A stretch of DNA of 64,000 bases from Cornus controversa (Eukaryota > Streptophyta > Magnoliopsida > Cornales > Cornaceae), in assembly GCA_026545225.1 (NCBI GenBank), contig CM048848.1, positions 26,638,806 through 26,702,805 of the forward strand, given 5' to 3'. The position numbers and the translations under genes were made by a program. The notes beneath the pieces are model-generated. The model had not been told where the DNA came from. It did not search any database and worked only from the letters and a program-made list of their open reading frames with translations. Positions 11,575 through 22,140 of the stretch are shown here, one piece after another. Positions within the stretch are counted from its first letter, which is position 1; the number at the start of each line of letters is the position of its first letter.

Positions 11575-13065
11575 CACCCCCAAACTTACATATTGCTAGT
11601 CCCTTAGCAATACACAACAAGAAAAATAAAACAACTTTCCTCTTTCGTGGGAAATACGATTGCATTTAGCAAATGCAACAAACCTTTTAAACCCCTAGGC
11701 ATCCCTAGTGGACGAGTGAAGTCTCGTGAGGGTTTAACAGATATGTTACGCACAAACATCAAGTGATGGTAATTACACTCAATAAAATTTTCTCCATTAA
11801 TGTGCAATTGGTAAGAATACTTTAATCAATCCACTTCAGTGTGTAATAAAGGTCGAAAGATTCAATACTATCCAAAAGTTAAAAATTTCATTACTATTAT
11901 TAACTCAGAGTGTGTGTGTGTGAATATAGCCTGAAAATATAATTCTCAAATTAAAAGCGACTGTAGTCCAGATTTCTTTAGAAAATTAGCTTTGATCTCA
12001 AATCTCATATATGATATTTCACTCAAAATAAAGTACTCAGAGAATGGCTAATTTTTCACTCAAGTATATATGGAAGAATAATGTAAACAAGTGCAAGTTA
12101 TCTCACATATGATTCATATGAAGAACCGCAAATACATGAAGGAATATGTAGTCTCATGAAAGGGATATCAAACGTTAAGAATTTATACCACAACATTATA
12201 GCTCAGTCATGACTATTTTAAAACCATACCATCCTTGAGATCAAATAGGACTTTTACTAGGATGTAATGTTAGGTAAAAGGAGGATAAGAAGGTGATGGT
12301 GATATTAAAATGTGTATTCCATGATACTTAGGATAAACCAATTCCTTAGAACACATTGCATTCAATATCTTCATACTTTTGTCAATCAATTCTTTTTGTA
12401 TACACTTCTTTAGAATTTCTTTAGCAATCCCATACCTTCTTTTCTTCACTTTTCTTTTTCTATTTTTCTTTTTCTTTTTCTTTTCTTTTTGATTCTCGCT
12501 TGCTCTTTTGATAACTATTGATCATATCGATTCCAAAACACTTTGATAAAAGGGTTATGAAAGGAAGGTTAGCTAAAGCTCGACGGGTTAACTAGTGGTA
12601 TTGTATTACCAAGAAAAGAAATTTAAAGGCTCAAAAATATCCAAAGATGGCCTAAAATCATTTCGCAAGGATTAGTATAATTCTTCAACAAGTGTGAACT
12701 CAAAAGATAGTGTGGCATAAAATTTCCAATATTTGACCAAAAGAAAAAATAATGAGACCGATCAACAAATTATGCGAACTCAATGAAAATTTTAGAATTT
12801 AACCTTTTAACCCTCAAAATAATAAGAATATCACAAAAGCTCACTGGGTTAAATCTCCACTTTTATTCTTCGGATTTCTAACATGCAGTAACTCATCAAT
12901 TTCAAATTATATCGAAGGGCTATCGTGAATAATATTGCTCTGAGTTTTGAAATTCATGAAATTTATTCTAATTAAAAGACAGGATAAAATCTATAAAATA
13001 TACAAAAGCTTCAAGATTTTCAAAAATTATTTACACATTGAATATCGAAAAATCAAATCATAGTG
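11575..13065 (-). repeat. B-family 3' region, left inverted-repeat arm
   Basis: About 1.49 kb that recurs in reverse complement at 15180-15407 plus 19285-20549. It starts with the polypurine tract and contains a CT-rich tract (12440-12490). A short frame at 11604-11807 has a near-identical partner at 20316-20519, but nothing suggests a real protein. The inner end lies at about 13065. Confidence 0.88.
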
Positions 13066-13431
13066 TAAAAATTACCAATATTTTTTATTTTTTATTTTTT
13101 TCAAATAAAACATAACAACACAAAATTGTTCTTCCTTACCCCCAACTTAAATCACACATTGTCCTCAATGTGTAACAAAAACATAAAGCATATGGTAAGT
13201 GATAGAACAATATTACCGTGGTGGTAGAAATATCAAAATCTAGTTAAGAATCCATAAGGGTTAGCCATCCCCCCAAACTTGGATACAAGAACCTGTTATG
13301 CAAAACACAATACATACCAACCAAGCCAACTAAAAAAAATTAATCTGAACATCCAAAATAAGTTAAACACAAATTCAGAACAAAAAATCAAGATTTCATC
13401 ATTCATCTAAAGTATAAACATATTGCTTAAT
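13066..13431 (-). other. Conserved 3' non-coding block downstream of LBD
   Basis: Contains the stem-loop at 13154-13173 and a second PPT-like tract (complement of CCCCCCAAAC at 13269-13278). Both correspond to element A sequence at 4912-4931 and near 5036-5060. After about 13300 the similarity to element A stops and the LBD segment begins. Confidence 0.7.
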
Positions 13432-14013
13432 TTATGAATGACGTAGATAGGAATAAAAAATTGATTGGAGCTCATCACCATCATCTTGTATGATGTTTGG
13501 ATCCATAAACTGATTTTGACAATAAGACATGGTGTCAAAATTGTTGCATAAGTTCTGATTCAATAGTGGTGTCATGTCCACACTTTCAGATGGAACCCAG
13601 CTTTGAACATGATTATCTGGTGGATGTGATGAAAAGTTCCCTTCAAAAATATCATTAGGGTTTACACTGGAGGAGCTAGAAGCAAAGTTTTGAGCTGCTA
13701 GGTGACTGAGAGAAACCAGTTGTGCTTGTAGATTGAGAATTTGCAATTCAAGAGAAAGAATATATGAAACGCAACCAAAAATGGGATTGTGAAACCTAGC
13801 TTGAGCTTCATATACCATAGTTAGAATAATTGTACCTCGATGTTCTGCAGGGAGACGAGTAAGGAGTTTTGAGAAGTTGCTATACCCAAAAATTTTATGG
13901 ATGGCAGCAAAAGTGTCTATACTATCTTCATGGCAAAAATAAGGAGCACAAATGCAATGTTTATTACATTTGTTTCTCAAGAATTTGCAAACACCACAAG
14001 TAGTTTTAGACAT
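13432..14013 (-). CDS. LOB-domain (LBD) transcription factor, captured copy
   Basis: A 193-codon open frame with an ATG at 14011-14013. The LOB domain covers residues 6 to about 106. The zinc-finger-like block is C6-x2-C9-x6-C16-x3-C20; next is A-P-Y-F; the GAS block reads H-K-I-F-G-Y-S-N-F-S-K-L-L (FGYSN where most members have FGASN); then Y-E-A-Q-A-R with P77 in N-P-I-F-G; last is a leucine-zipper-like run L88, L95, L99 with Ala at the fourth position. LBD proteins are plant-specific nuclear DNA-binding factors in organ boundary, root and vascular development. Wording near Y-E-A-Q-A-R suggests class I, near the LBD16/18/29 group, but this is a guess. Many class I genes have an intron after the GAS block; none is present here, which fits capture through mRNA. 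It lies between conserved 3' blocks of composite B, in the sense direction of the outer B LTRs. The frame is also open 64 codons upstream, without another ATG-led family match. Confidence 0.88.
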   Translation of the reverse strand: MSKTTCGVCKFLRNKCNKHCICAPYFCHEDSIDTFAAIHKIFGYSNFSKLLTRLPAEHRGTIILTMVYEAQARFHNPIFGCVSYILSLELQILNLQAQLVSLSHLAAQNFASSSSSVNPNDIFEGNFSSHPPDNHVQSWVPSESVDMTPLLNQNLCNNFDTMSYCQNQFMDPNIIQDDGDELQSIFYSYLRHS

Positions 14014-14278
14014 TTTGGATAACACAAAGAAGAAACACAAATTGCTAACACTTACTCTTCCAAATTTATTATTCAAACTAATTCTTCTCACTTTTGTGGT
14101 AAAAGAGTTTCTCATACATGCATTGTACCTGTATTGCACACATTCCAAACATGCAGCCACGCATTCAATGCTGTCGTTGACAAGCAAGCCATCTATATTT
14201 GACAAAATTACCTACACAACTGTAAAAGCATAGATTGGGTTAAAATTCAAATTAGAGTTCAAAATTCGAGATGCGTGA

Positions 14279-14920
14279 TTGGTGTGCAAAATTTTTATGT
14301 ATTTGAAGAGCAGATTTTTTAATATTGTAACATTGTTGTATCTATCTATCTTCCTGATCACAAGCTTTCAAAAATGGCTTCCTCTTTTTTTTTCCAAAAG
14401 TCACTTCAATTTAAAAGTGTTGCCTGAGGTGCCATCAACCAATGTTGGGCAGACAACATTCCTATCCTCTATTGACCCTCACCCAGTGGAGGAATCCGTG
14501 ATGTTTAATGATACAGCCGCTACGAGACCAGCTAAAAATTTGCTGACTCCTCAAGATAAAAGAGTTTTGGCAAATAGGTCTGACATTATGGCCATTGATG
14601 ACTCTTTGGCTCTCAGCATTCGGTCGGTTGCGTCTATTTCAAACATGGGGCAACGTTTGTTAGCTAGAACGAATGAAGTTCAGATGCTAACAACTAACGT
14701 TAAAGTTCTTCAGAGAAAAATTAAGGATTCTCAGAAAAAAAATTGAGAACTAAAAATAGAGAATAAACAGTTACGAAAGCTTGTAACTAAGTATTCTAAT
14801 GAAATGAAGACAAATCTGGATGAGCTACAGAGTTCCGGTGATCGGATTCAGGAAAATCATGGGAGACTTATAGCTATTGTCGAGAAAAATCCTTCTTTTT
14901 CTCATTCAAAACAAAATTAA
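14279..14920 (+). pseudogene. Unrecognised coiled-coil reading frame, one in-frame stop
   Basis: 155 open codons, then a TGA at 14744-14746, then 57 further open codons in the same frame to a TAA at 14918-14920. The N-terminal 45 residues are hydrophobic and may not be coding. From about residue 90 the frame has the look of a coiled coil: L-T-P-Q-D-K-R-V-L-A-N-R, later L-Q-R-K-I-K and, after the stop, E-N-K-Q-L-R-K-L-V. No family was recognised. It runs opposite to the LBD frame and to the outer B LTRs. It may be a second captured host fragment or an accessory frame of another retrotransposon. Confidence 0.55.
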
Positions 14921-14999
14921 TGTCAGCCTATTGAAAGTCAGTGTTAAAATCAATGGCACATGTATTGCTGGCTTTCTGAAATATTTATGAAAGATTCCA

Positions 15000-15179
15000 T
15001 GCTCGAAGTTTTTTTTTTTAACTTAATCTTCACGTGAAAATCACGGGTACTAATTTTCTCTCATTCTCTGAACTGGTGGTTCTCAAATTTTCAAGATTTG
15101 TATGTGATAAGATATTGATTATCCAGACACGCTAACGTATAAAGTACAAATCGAAGTGACTTTTGGAAAAAAAAGAGGA
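15000..15179. other. Conserved 3' non-coding block upstream of LBD segment
   Basis: 15050-15150 is similar to element A at 5195-5295 in the same orientation, including GATAAGATATTGATTATCC and ACACGCTAACGTATA. With the block at 13066-13300 it brackets the LBD and coiled-coil segment, which has no counterpart in element A. The last 30 bp reach the right arm of the inverted repeat. Confidence 0.75.
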
Positions 15180-15652
15180 AGCTATGATTTGATTTTTCGA
15201 TATTCAATGTGTAAATGATTTTTGAAAATCTTGAAGCTTTAGTATATTTTATAGATTTTATCCTATCTTTTAATTAGAATAAATTTCATGAATTTTAAAA
15301 CTTAGAACAATATTATTCACGATAGCCCTTCGATATAATTTGAAATTGATGAGTGACTACATGTTAGAAATCCGAAGAATAAAAGTGGAGATTTAACCCA
15401 GTGAGCTTGTCACGCCCCGGTTTCCGACACCCGGTTAGGAGCGAGGGAAACGGGGGTGAATCCGTAATTTCACCTCAAGTTCCCACACCTTAATCTCATT
15501 TTAATCTATTCTATTGCGGAAGCATTCTATATGTGCACCCTTCAGGTGACATAAGATCATCAATAACCCTTGCAAAGGATTTTCACGAAAATCGGGCATG
15601 ACCCATTCTAAATAGTCAGCTCCTAGCATGTTACACCTGCTTTACAATTCAT

Positions 15653-15791
15653 ATGGACACTTCTGGGCACGTGTCCCCCCAGCATTTATATCTAAATAAT
15701 AAAAATGGACACTTCTGGGCACGTGTCCCCCCAGCATTTATATCTAAATAATAAAAATGGACACTTCTGGGCACGTGTCCCCCCAGCATTT
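15653..15791. repeat. 52-bp tandem repeat, 2.7 copies
   Basis: Copies start at 15653, 15705 and 15757 and appear identical over the shared length. Each has GGGCACGTGTCC, which contains the perfect palindrome GGACACGTGTCC-like core CACGTG (G-box). Confidence 0.92.
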
Positions 15792-17351
15792 CTACAACAT
15801 GCATAATAGAGTCAAAATACATGTCTCAGTCCTCGAATGTCCGTATTAAAATACATACATCACATGAATGAAATACATCTGAAGGAACTGAATCACCATA
15901 ATCGCTCCATACATCTAATCCAAATGTCCTAGTTGTACATTAAATTCTAAAGAATTTAACTACTACCTCTGCCACCGGTACTATGAGTCCTCTGACTGAC
16001 TCCGTAATCGGCAATACCTGCAAAACCTGGGAGGGGGTGAGCTCAAAGGCCCAACAAGGTATATAGAACCATACTATCATCGCAGCAGCAGGTCGATCCT
16101 CACATATTCTCAAAAATATACATGCACTTAAATATATCACAATATTTAAAGTCGTGCCCCTCCTAGCATACATGAACCAACAATGCACATGGCAGTTTTA
16201 GCATTTATGAACATTTAAATCAACTATACATGACTTATGAGAATCATTTACAACATGTTCAAGGCAGTACACATCCAACGTCATTATGTATAGAAAACAT
16301 ATATGAACAGAAGCATTTACATGAAGAATGTAAATCAAATATCACGTCACCTACTCAACAAGATCCATTGAATCATGCATAAATGCACATGCTCATGCAT
16401 TTTTACCCAAACATCCACATTTCTCAAATCATGCATGATGCTTCACATAAAGTGCAAATACATACGTATATAACTCACACCAAACTAATTCATAGGGGGC
16501 TTTCTCATCACTCCAATAGTAAGGGTCTCTTCGGCACCCAAACTCTGCTTGTGCTTTATCGGGTTACTAACCCGAAGGGAGCACCTCCTCTTGGCCAAGT
16601 TTTGGGTCTTTCACCCTAGGAGCCTTCCCCTTATCTTAATTTCACACTCCTGCCCCAAAATCATATATATATTGCATATAATCACACCCATGCACTTATC
16701 CACACCATGAATGCATTTTTGTCAAATCAATGCATTTTCCTTTCACCTCAAGATTGTCACAATGTCATCACACTCATATCATGGAAACCATCATGCTTAT
16801 GCATTTTTTAAGAAGAAAGTCATTTCTTTCATGCATAAATCTGTAAACACCACATCTTCACGTTTTCACCAATAAACACACTTTTCATGGAAATCATTCA
16901 TAATCATATTTACACATACACAACATATATATAGATGTCACATCTTGCATAGAATCACATGTATACGTATATTACCATAAATATAATCATGCATTCATTC
17001 CAATCATGCACTTACTACGAGCAACCAACATGCATTCTTACAACTATACATAATCACGCAAATATATAAATATATACATCATGTCACCCATATAGGTAGT
17101 AAAAATATACGTAACATTTCACATATTTCATGCTTTTCCAATATCCTTCTATGCCATAATCAATTTAGCATGCATTTCTACTACTGCACCACATATATAA
17201 TCACGTATATACTTACATATATTCAACTCATGTATAAGAATCATATATACATGCAAGGCAACATCTAGTTAAGTATACATATCTAGTTTAGCATATTTTA
17301 CATGGCTCAATCCCTAAATATGCATATAACCATGCTCTTACCCTCCATGCC

Positions 17352-17355
<4 letters not shown>

Positions 17356-17386
<31 letters not shown>
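17356..17386. repeat. AT microsatellite
   Basis: Uninterrupted AT dinucleotides within solo LTR F. Shorter AT runs follow at 17396-17407 and 17445-17462. Confidence 0.95.
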
Positions 17387-17388
<2 letters not shown>

Positions 17389-18824
17389 ACCCACATATAT
17401 ATATATCCTCACATCCCACGTACATATATATATAAACACCTTTATATATATATATATATATACGCACATACATATATGCAAACGCCACATATGACTAAAT
17501 TAAGAACATAAGTAAACTTAATCAGCATATTTAAAATATACATAGAGATAGAGGCAAGAAACGACTTGCCTTAGGTCCCGCTTTTACTGTGCCCGCGCCT
17601 GCAAAGCGGCCTACTTCCATGCTTGGTCCAATCCACGTCTTGGTTCCAATCCAGTCCGGCTCTATTTCAAATCCAAAGCCCAATTGATCTCAAGGGAACC
17701 CAATATAACAGCCCACTTTAATTTAAACTTTGAGGCCCAAACTAGAACTAAATCCTATGATAACTCAAATCATTTTCCAAACCAATCCAAACTAACCACC
17801 AACCTGGAATCATGGCAGCCAAAACTATGGAAGCAAGCAACCCACTTCCATCATAGAACACTCTACAATTAACCCACAAAACAAAACTACCATGAACCAC
17901 ACCAACTGCCCTCACCACGTACCAGCCAAATGGGCCACGAGTTTCTCGCCGAAACCACCCCAAGCCATCAACAAACCACCCCAATTTCAAGCACCAAGCT
18001 GCACTATGATGTTCAAGTAAACCAACCCAATTTACCAAATATCAACCCAATCCATGAAATGCTCCAAACCATGAGCATCCCCTCCATCAGCTAGCCGTCA
18101 AACCAGCCATGAATGACCCAGCCGAGTCCCCACCGTCGGACAAACCATTTTCAAGTGGAACTCATTCGAAAACCAAACCCAAGCTGCAACACCCAACATC
18201 ACCCAGTTGACCCAACACGAACCCGTTGCCGAAAACATTTCTACAACCGAGTCAAACGCCACCGTATCACGACCGAACCCAACACAAGCCACTGGCCATC
18301 ATCACCTGCAGCCCCTCACCAGCACAACCGCAGCTGACCACCAACCAAACCCGTAAGCTACAGCCGAGACCACCAAGACCCAGCCAATTCCATCAACCCA
18401 AGTTCCTTCAACCTCTATTGAAAACCATTCAAAAACCAAACCCACATGGGAGAGCCCCATCCAGCACCTCCAACAGCCCACACGGCCGCTGCCGTCTACG
18501 GTCGCCACAACAAAACCCAACCCCCTGTGACAGCCGACCACCACAACTTCTTCAACACCACCATAGATCCATCCGGGCTCGACCCAAAATCAAACCACCA
18601 CAGACCCATTCGAAGCCTCTGTAGCCAAACCTAACCGAGCTCAGTCCAGGATCGAACCAAGCGAAGCCAACCCAGTCGCGAATAGCTCGGCCGAATCGAG
18701 CTGCCACGCGACGCCGGACAACACCACCATGGGCAACCACAGCCGCCGTCAACGCCTCTGCCGGAAACGCTCCCCGCCGTCGCTGATCGGGCCGCCGGAA
18801 CCGATCCCCCCCTCTCGGCAGCTC

Positions 18825-18965
18825 CCTCTTTCTCTCTCGGTTCTCTCTCTCTCCCCGACTTCCCTCTCTTCTCTCTCCCTTTTCTTTTTCTTTTTCTTTT
18901 TCCTTTTCTTCTTTTCTTTTCTTTTTCTTTCTTTTCTTTTTCTTCTTTTCTCCTTTTCTTTTCTC
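18825..18965. repeat. Polypyrimidine tract
   Basis: Nearly pure C/T (TTTTC and CTCTCT units) on the plus strand inside solo LTR F. It generates low-complexity reading frames on both strands that should not be called genes. Confidence 0.9.
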
Positions 18966-19121
18966 AGCTGATTCTTTCTCCTCCTCTCATTTCTTCTACC
19001 AAATGAGGTCCACTCATTATTTATGTACATATATTATATATATATATACATACTTAACCCATATTTCTTCATAATTGCATATGAGCCCACCCTATATTTA
19101 TAATTAAATATAAATATAGGC

Positions 19122-19123
<2 letters not shown>

Positions 19124-19159
<36 letters not shown>
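19124..19159. repeat. AT microsatellite
   Basis: AT dinucleotide run close to the 5' end of solo LTR F in its own orientation. Confidence 0.95.
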
Positions 19160-19165
<6 letters not shown>

Positions 19166-20549
19166 CCTACACTTCCCACTTATATGAAAATATATCCACA
19201 CCCTTTCCGGATTTAATTTATTCGAAAAAAATCAATTCCGGTCAAAATTCACCCGGAACGGGCAAAAAATTTCCAGTCCTTACAGAGCTTTTGTAATATT
19301 CTTATTATTTTGAGGGTTAAAAGGTTAAATTCTAAAATTTTCATTGAGTTCGCATAATTTGTTGATCGGTCTCATTATTTTTTCTTTTGCTCAAATATTG
19401 GGAATTTTATGCCACACTATCTTTTGAGTTCACACTTCTTAAAGAATTATACTAATCCTTGAGAAATGATTTTAGGCCATCTTTGGATATTTTTGAGCGT
19501 TTAAATTTTTTTTCCTAGTAATGCAATACCACTAGTTAACCCATCGAGCTTTAGCTAACCTTTCATAACCCTTTTATCTAAGTATTTCAGAATCAATATG
19601 ATGAATAGATATCAAAAGAGCAAGCAAGAATCAAAAAGAAAAGAAAAAGAAAAAGAAAAATAGAAAAAGAAAAGTGAAGAAAAGAAGGTATGGGATTGCT
19701 AAAGAAAATTCTGAAGAAGTATATACAAAAAGAATTGATTGAAAAAAGTAAGAAGATACTGAATGCAATGTGCTCTAAGGAATTGGTTTATCCCAAGCAC
19801 CATGGAATACACATTTTTAAATCACCATCACCTTGTTATCCTCCTTTTACCTAACATTACATCCTAGTAAAAGTCCTATTTGATCTCAAGGATGGTATGG
19901 TTCTAAAACAGTCATGACTGAGCTATAATGTTGTGGTATAAATTCCTAATGTTTGATATCCCTTTCATGATACTATATGTTCCTTCATGTATTTGCGGTT
20001 CTTCATATGAATCATATGTGAGATAACTTACACTTGTTTACATTATTCTTCTCATATATACTTGAGTGAAAAATTAGCCAATCTCTGAGTACTTTATTTT
20101 GAGTGAAATATCATATGTGAGATTTGAGATCAAAGCTAATTTCTAAAGAAATCTGGACTACAGTCGCTTTTAATTTGAGAATTATATTTTCAGGCTATAT
20201 TTGCACACACACTCTGAGTTAATAACAGTAATGAAAATTTCTAACTTCTGGATAGTATTGAATCTTTTGACCTTTATTACACACTGAAGTGGATTGATTA
20301 AAGTATTCTTACCAGTTGCACATTAATGGAGAAAATTTTATTGAGTGTAATTACCATCACTTGATGTTTGTGGGTAACATATCTGTTAAACCCTCACGAG
20401 ACTTCACTTGTCCACTAGGGATGCCTAGGGGTTTAAAAGGCTTGTTGCATTTGCTAAATGCAATCGTATTTTCCAGGAAAGAGGAAAGTTGTTTTATTTT
20501 TCTTGTTGAATATTGCTAAGGGACTAGCAATATGTAAGTTTCGCGGTGT

Positions 20550-22113
20550 TGTAAGCACAGAATGTTGTGCATTCGGTCTTTCTAATTTACATATGTTAAT
20601 CCTTTAATTATGTTTATATTATTATTTTTATAGTATTATTCTATTTTTGTCATTTTCAGATCTTATATGAAATAATGGTTAATTCCATGGTTCTTGGGCT
20701 TTCAATGAGGCTTTCATAAGAACAAGAAATTGCCATTAGTTTGGGCCAACTTCCAATGATGAGTCCATGGATTGGGCCAATCCATATTGAAGATTTAAAG
20801 CAAAAGGGGCCAAAAATCTGAATTGGTTCATTAGGTCAAGTACAAGTTCAAGACTAATCTCAAGCCCAAAATTCGTTCAAAATTTTAATCTGCGCACTGT
20901 TTGTATTTTGACCATAACTTCATGCTCCAAACTCCAATTAAGGCGATTTTTGCTGCTGTGGAAAGATAAAAGAGAGTTCCAAATACGTTTAGTTTTGAAA
21001 AATCTCTAAATCGGACATCTTGGTGGTTGAAAGTGGCCGAAACAGTAGCATAAATATTCTTGACAGATTTTTCTTTGGTTGCTTTGAAAATTTGTGACAA
21101 GTGACCAACAATATGACAAGCAACCACCCCACTCAATTAATTCACCAAAGTGCTATACACATGGAGGGAGATGATCCAATTCTTCTAAAATGGTTTACAT
21201 ATGGAGCTATTTAGGCCATTGGATGAGTTTTAGTGGAAGAAATGGTGGACACTCATATTGCACTAACTTTGGCTATAAATGGAGGGGAACTGAGTAGTGT
21301 AAAGGGGGGGAAGTGAGTGGAGAAATTCTTCACACATAGAGAAATATGAAGTGTTCTCCAACCATGAAGACTTGTAAGTTAGCCATGAGGAGCTAAAACT
21401 CTTCCTAGGGCATTGATGTGGCCCTAGCCAAGTATCAATGGTATGATATTAATATCTTTATTTGGGATTGTTATATGTGTATAATAAGTTGTATAACTTT
21501 GAGCATTACATTTGTAATTGAAGTATAAAGTTATGTTCAATCTTGACTTCATTCTTCTCTTGTCTTATAAAGTATGAAAGTTATACAATAGTTTTATTAG
21601 AACATAAAATCATTAGATTTGATAATTCATGCTTAAGGAAGATGAATCGTTCTACACTTTTAATTTCATGTTATGTCTTTTATTTAAGTAGTTAGGTAGA
21701 TGATTCATGCTAACTAGAGATGAATTATTCTTATCTTTTGATTTATGTATTTTCTTGAAGATATCATGGTGGTATGTGACAAATCCCATGAATCATGATT
21801 ATACATATGTAACTTTCCCAAGTTGAATTACATTCTTCCATTGATGTGAGGCTAGTGGTGAAATCAATACCCTAGTCCCTCTTTTATTTATCAATTTAAA
21901 TTATAACTAGTGCCATTTATTTTATGTTAAACAAATACCAAAAATATCAACCTCTCTTTCAATGAATCAAATGAGACTAATTTAATCACATCATCTGTGG
22001 GATCGACACCTTCACAAGAGCCCTATCTTACAAAGATTCGTGCTATTGCGAGTGGTTTATTAAGAATTGGACAAGAATTATTTTGGTAAAATAAAATACC
22101 ATTTCCAAGCACA
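20550..22113 (+). repeat. LTR B2 (full, plus orientation)
   Basis: 1564 bp, TGTAAGCACAG (one base short of TGATAAGCACAG) to CCAAGCACA. It has a 3' region and degenerate polypurine tract on its left and a primer site and gag on its right, so it serves as the 3' LTR of one unit and the 5' LTR of the next. This is the reverse orientation of B1 and B6. Confidence 0.92.
21271..21285 (+). promoter_or_regulatory. TATA box of B-family LTR
   Basis: GGCTATAAATGGAGG is a strong plant TATA match, about 840 bp before the LTR end. The same motif is present in the other B LTRs, for example near 10841-10851 and 36730-36742 on the minus strand. Promoter function is inferred. Confidence 0.6.
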
Positions 22114-22121
22114 ATAATTTT

Positions 22122-22140
22122 TGGCACCGTTGCCGGGGAC
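22122..22140 (+). other. B-family primer-binding site, tRNA-Asp type
   Basis: TGGCACCGTTGCCGGGGAC, eight bases after the LTR end. Athila-type elements typically use a site of this form. The same site follows each B LTR: about 24916-24934 on plus, and about 27361, 30202, 33030 and 35873 on minus. Confidence 0.88.

Larger units (their letters stand above)
15408..19284 (-). mobile_element. Solo LTR F, Tekay-like Ty3/Gypsy
   Basis: 3877 bp from TGTCACGCCCC to CCTTACA, flanked by the 5-bp TSD GAGCT (15403-15407 and 19285-19289). Read on the minus strand it starts TGTAAGGACTGG and ends GGGCGTGACA, the style of long Tekay/Del-type LTRs. It has no protein-coding content. It contains a 52-bp tandem repeat, AT microsatellites, a CCA-rich block (17800-18700) and a polypyrimidine block (18825-18965). 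Its insertion into one arm of the inverted repeat postdates that repeat. Confidence 0.9.
15180..20549 (+). repeat. B-family 3' region, right inverted-repeat arm (split by solo LTR F)
   Basis: 15180-15407 and 19285-20549 together are the reverse complement of 11575-13065. The arm ends in a degenerate polypurine tract (GTTTCGCGGTG in place of GTTTGGGGGTG) directly before LTR B2. The interruption is the 3.9-kb solo LTR F with its TSD GAGCT. Confidence 0.88.

Noticed and set aside
11604-11807. 67-codon frame with a near-identical partner at 20316-20519 as a small conserved gene
   Set aside because: Both lie in the arms of the same inverted repeat, so identity reflects duplication, not selection.
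14014-14205. N-terminal extension of the LBD frame by 64 codons
   Set aside because: The LOB domain normally starts within a few residues of the initiator Met, as it does from the ATG at 14011-14013. The extension has no family similarity.
18226-18624. Proline-rich 132-codon frame and overlapping frames on the minus strand
   Set aside because: Low-complexity CCA-rich stretch inside solo LTR F. No domain, and several overlapping frames are open only because of composition.
18729-19030. Ser/Leu/Phe-rich plus frame and Lys/Arg/Glu-rich minus frame
   Set aside because: Both come from the polypyrimidine tract at 18825-18965.
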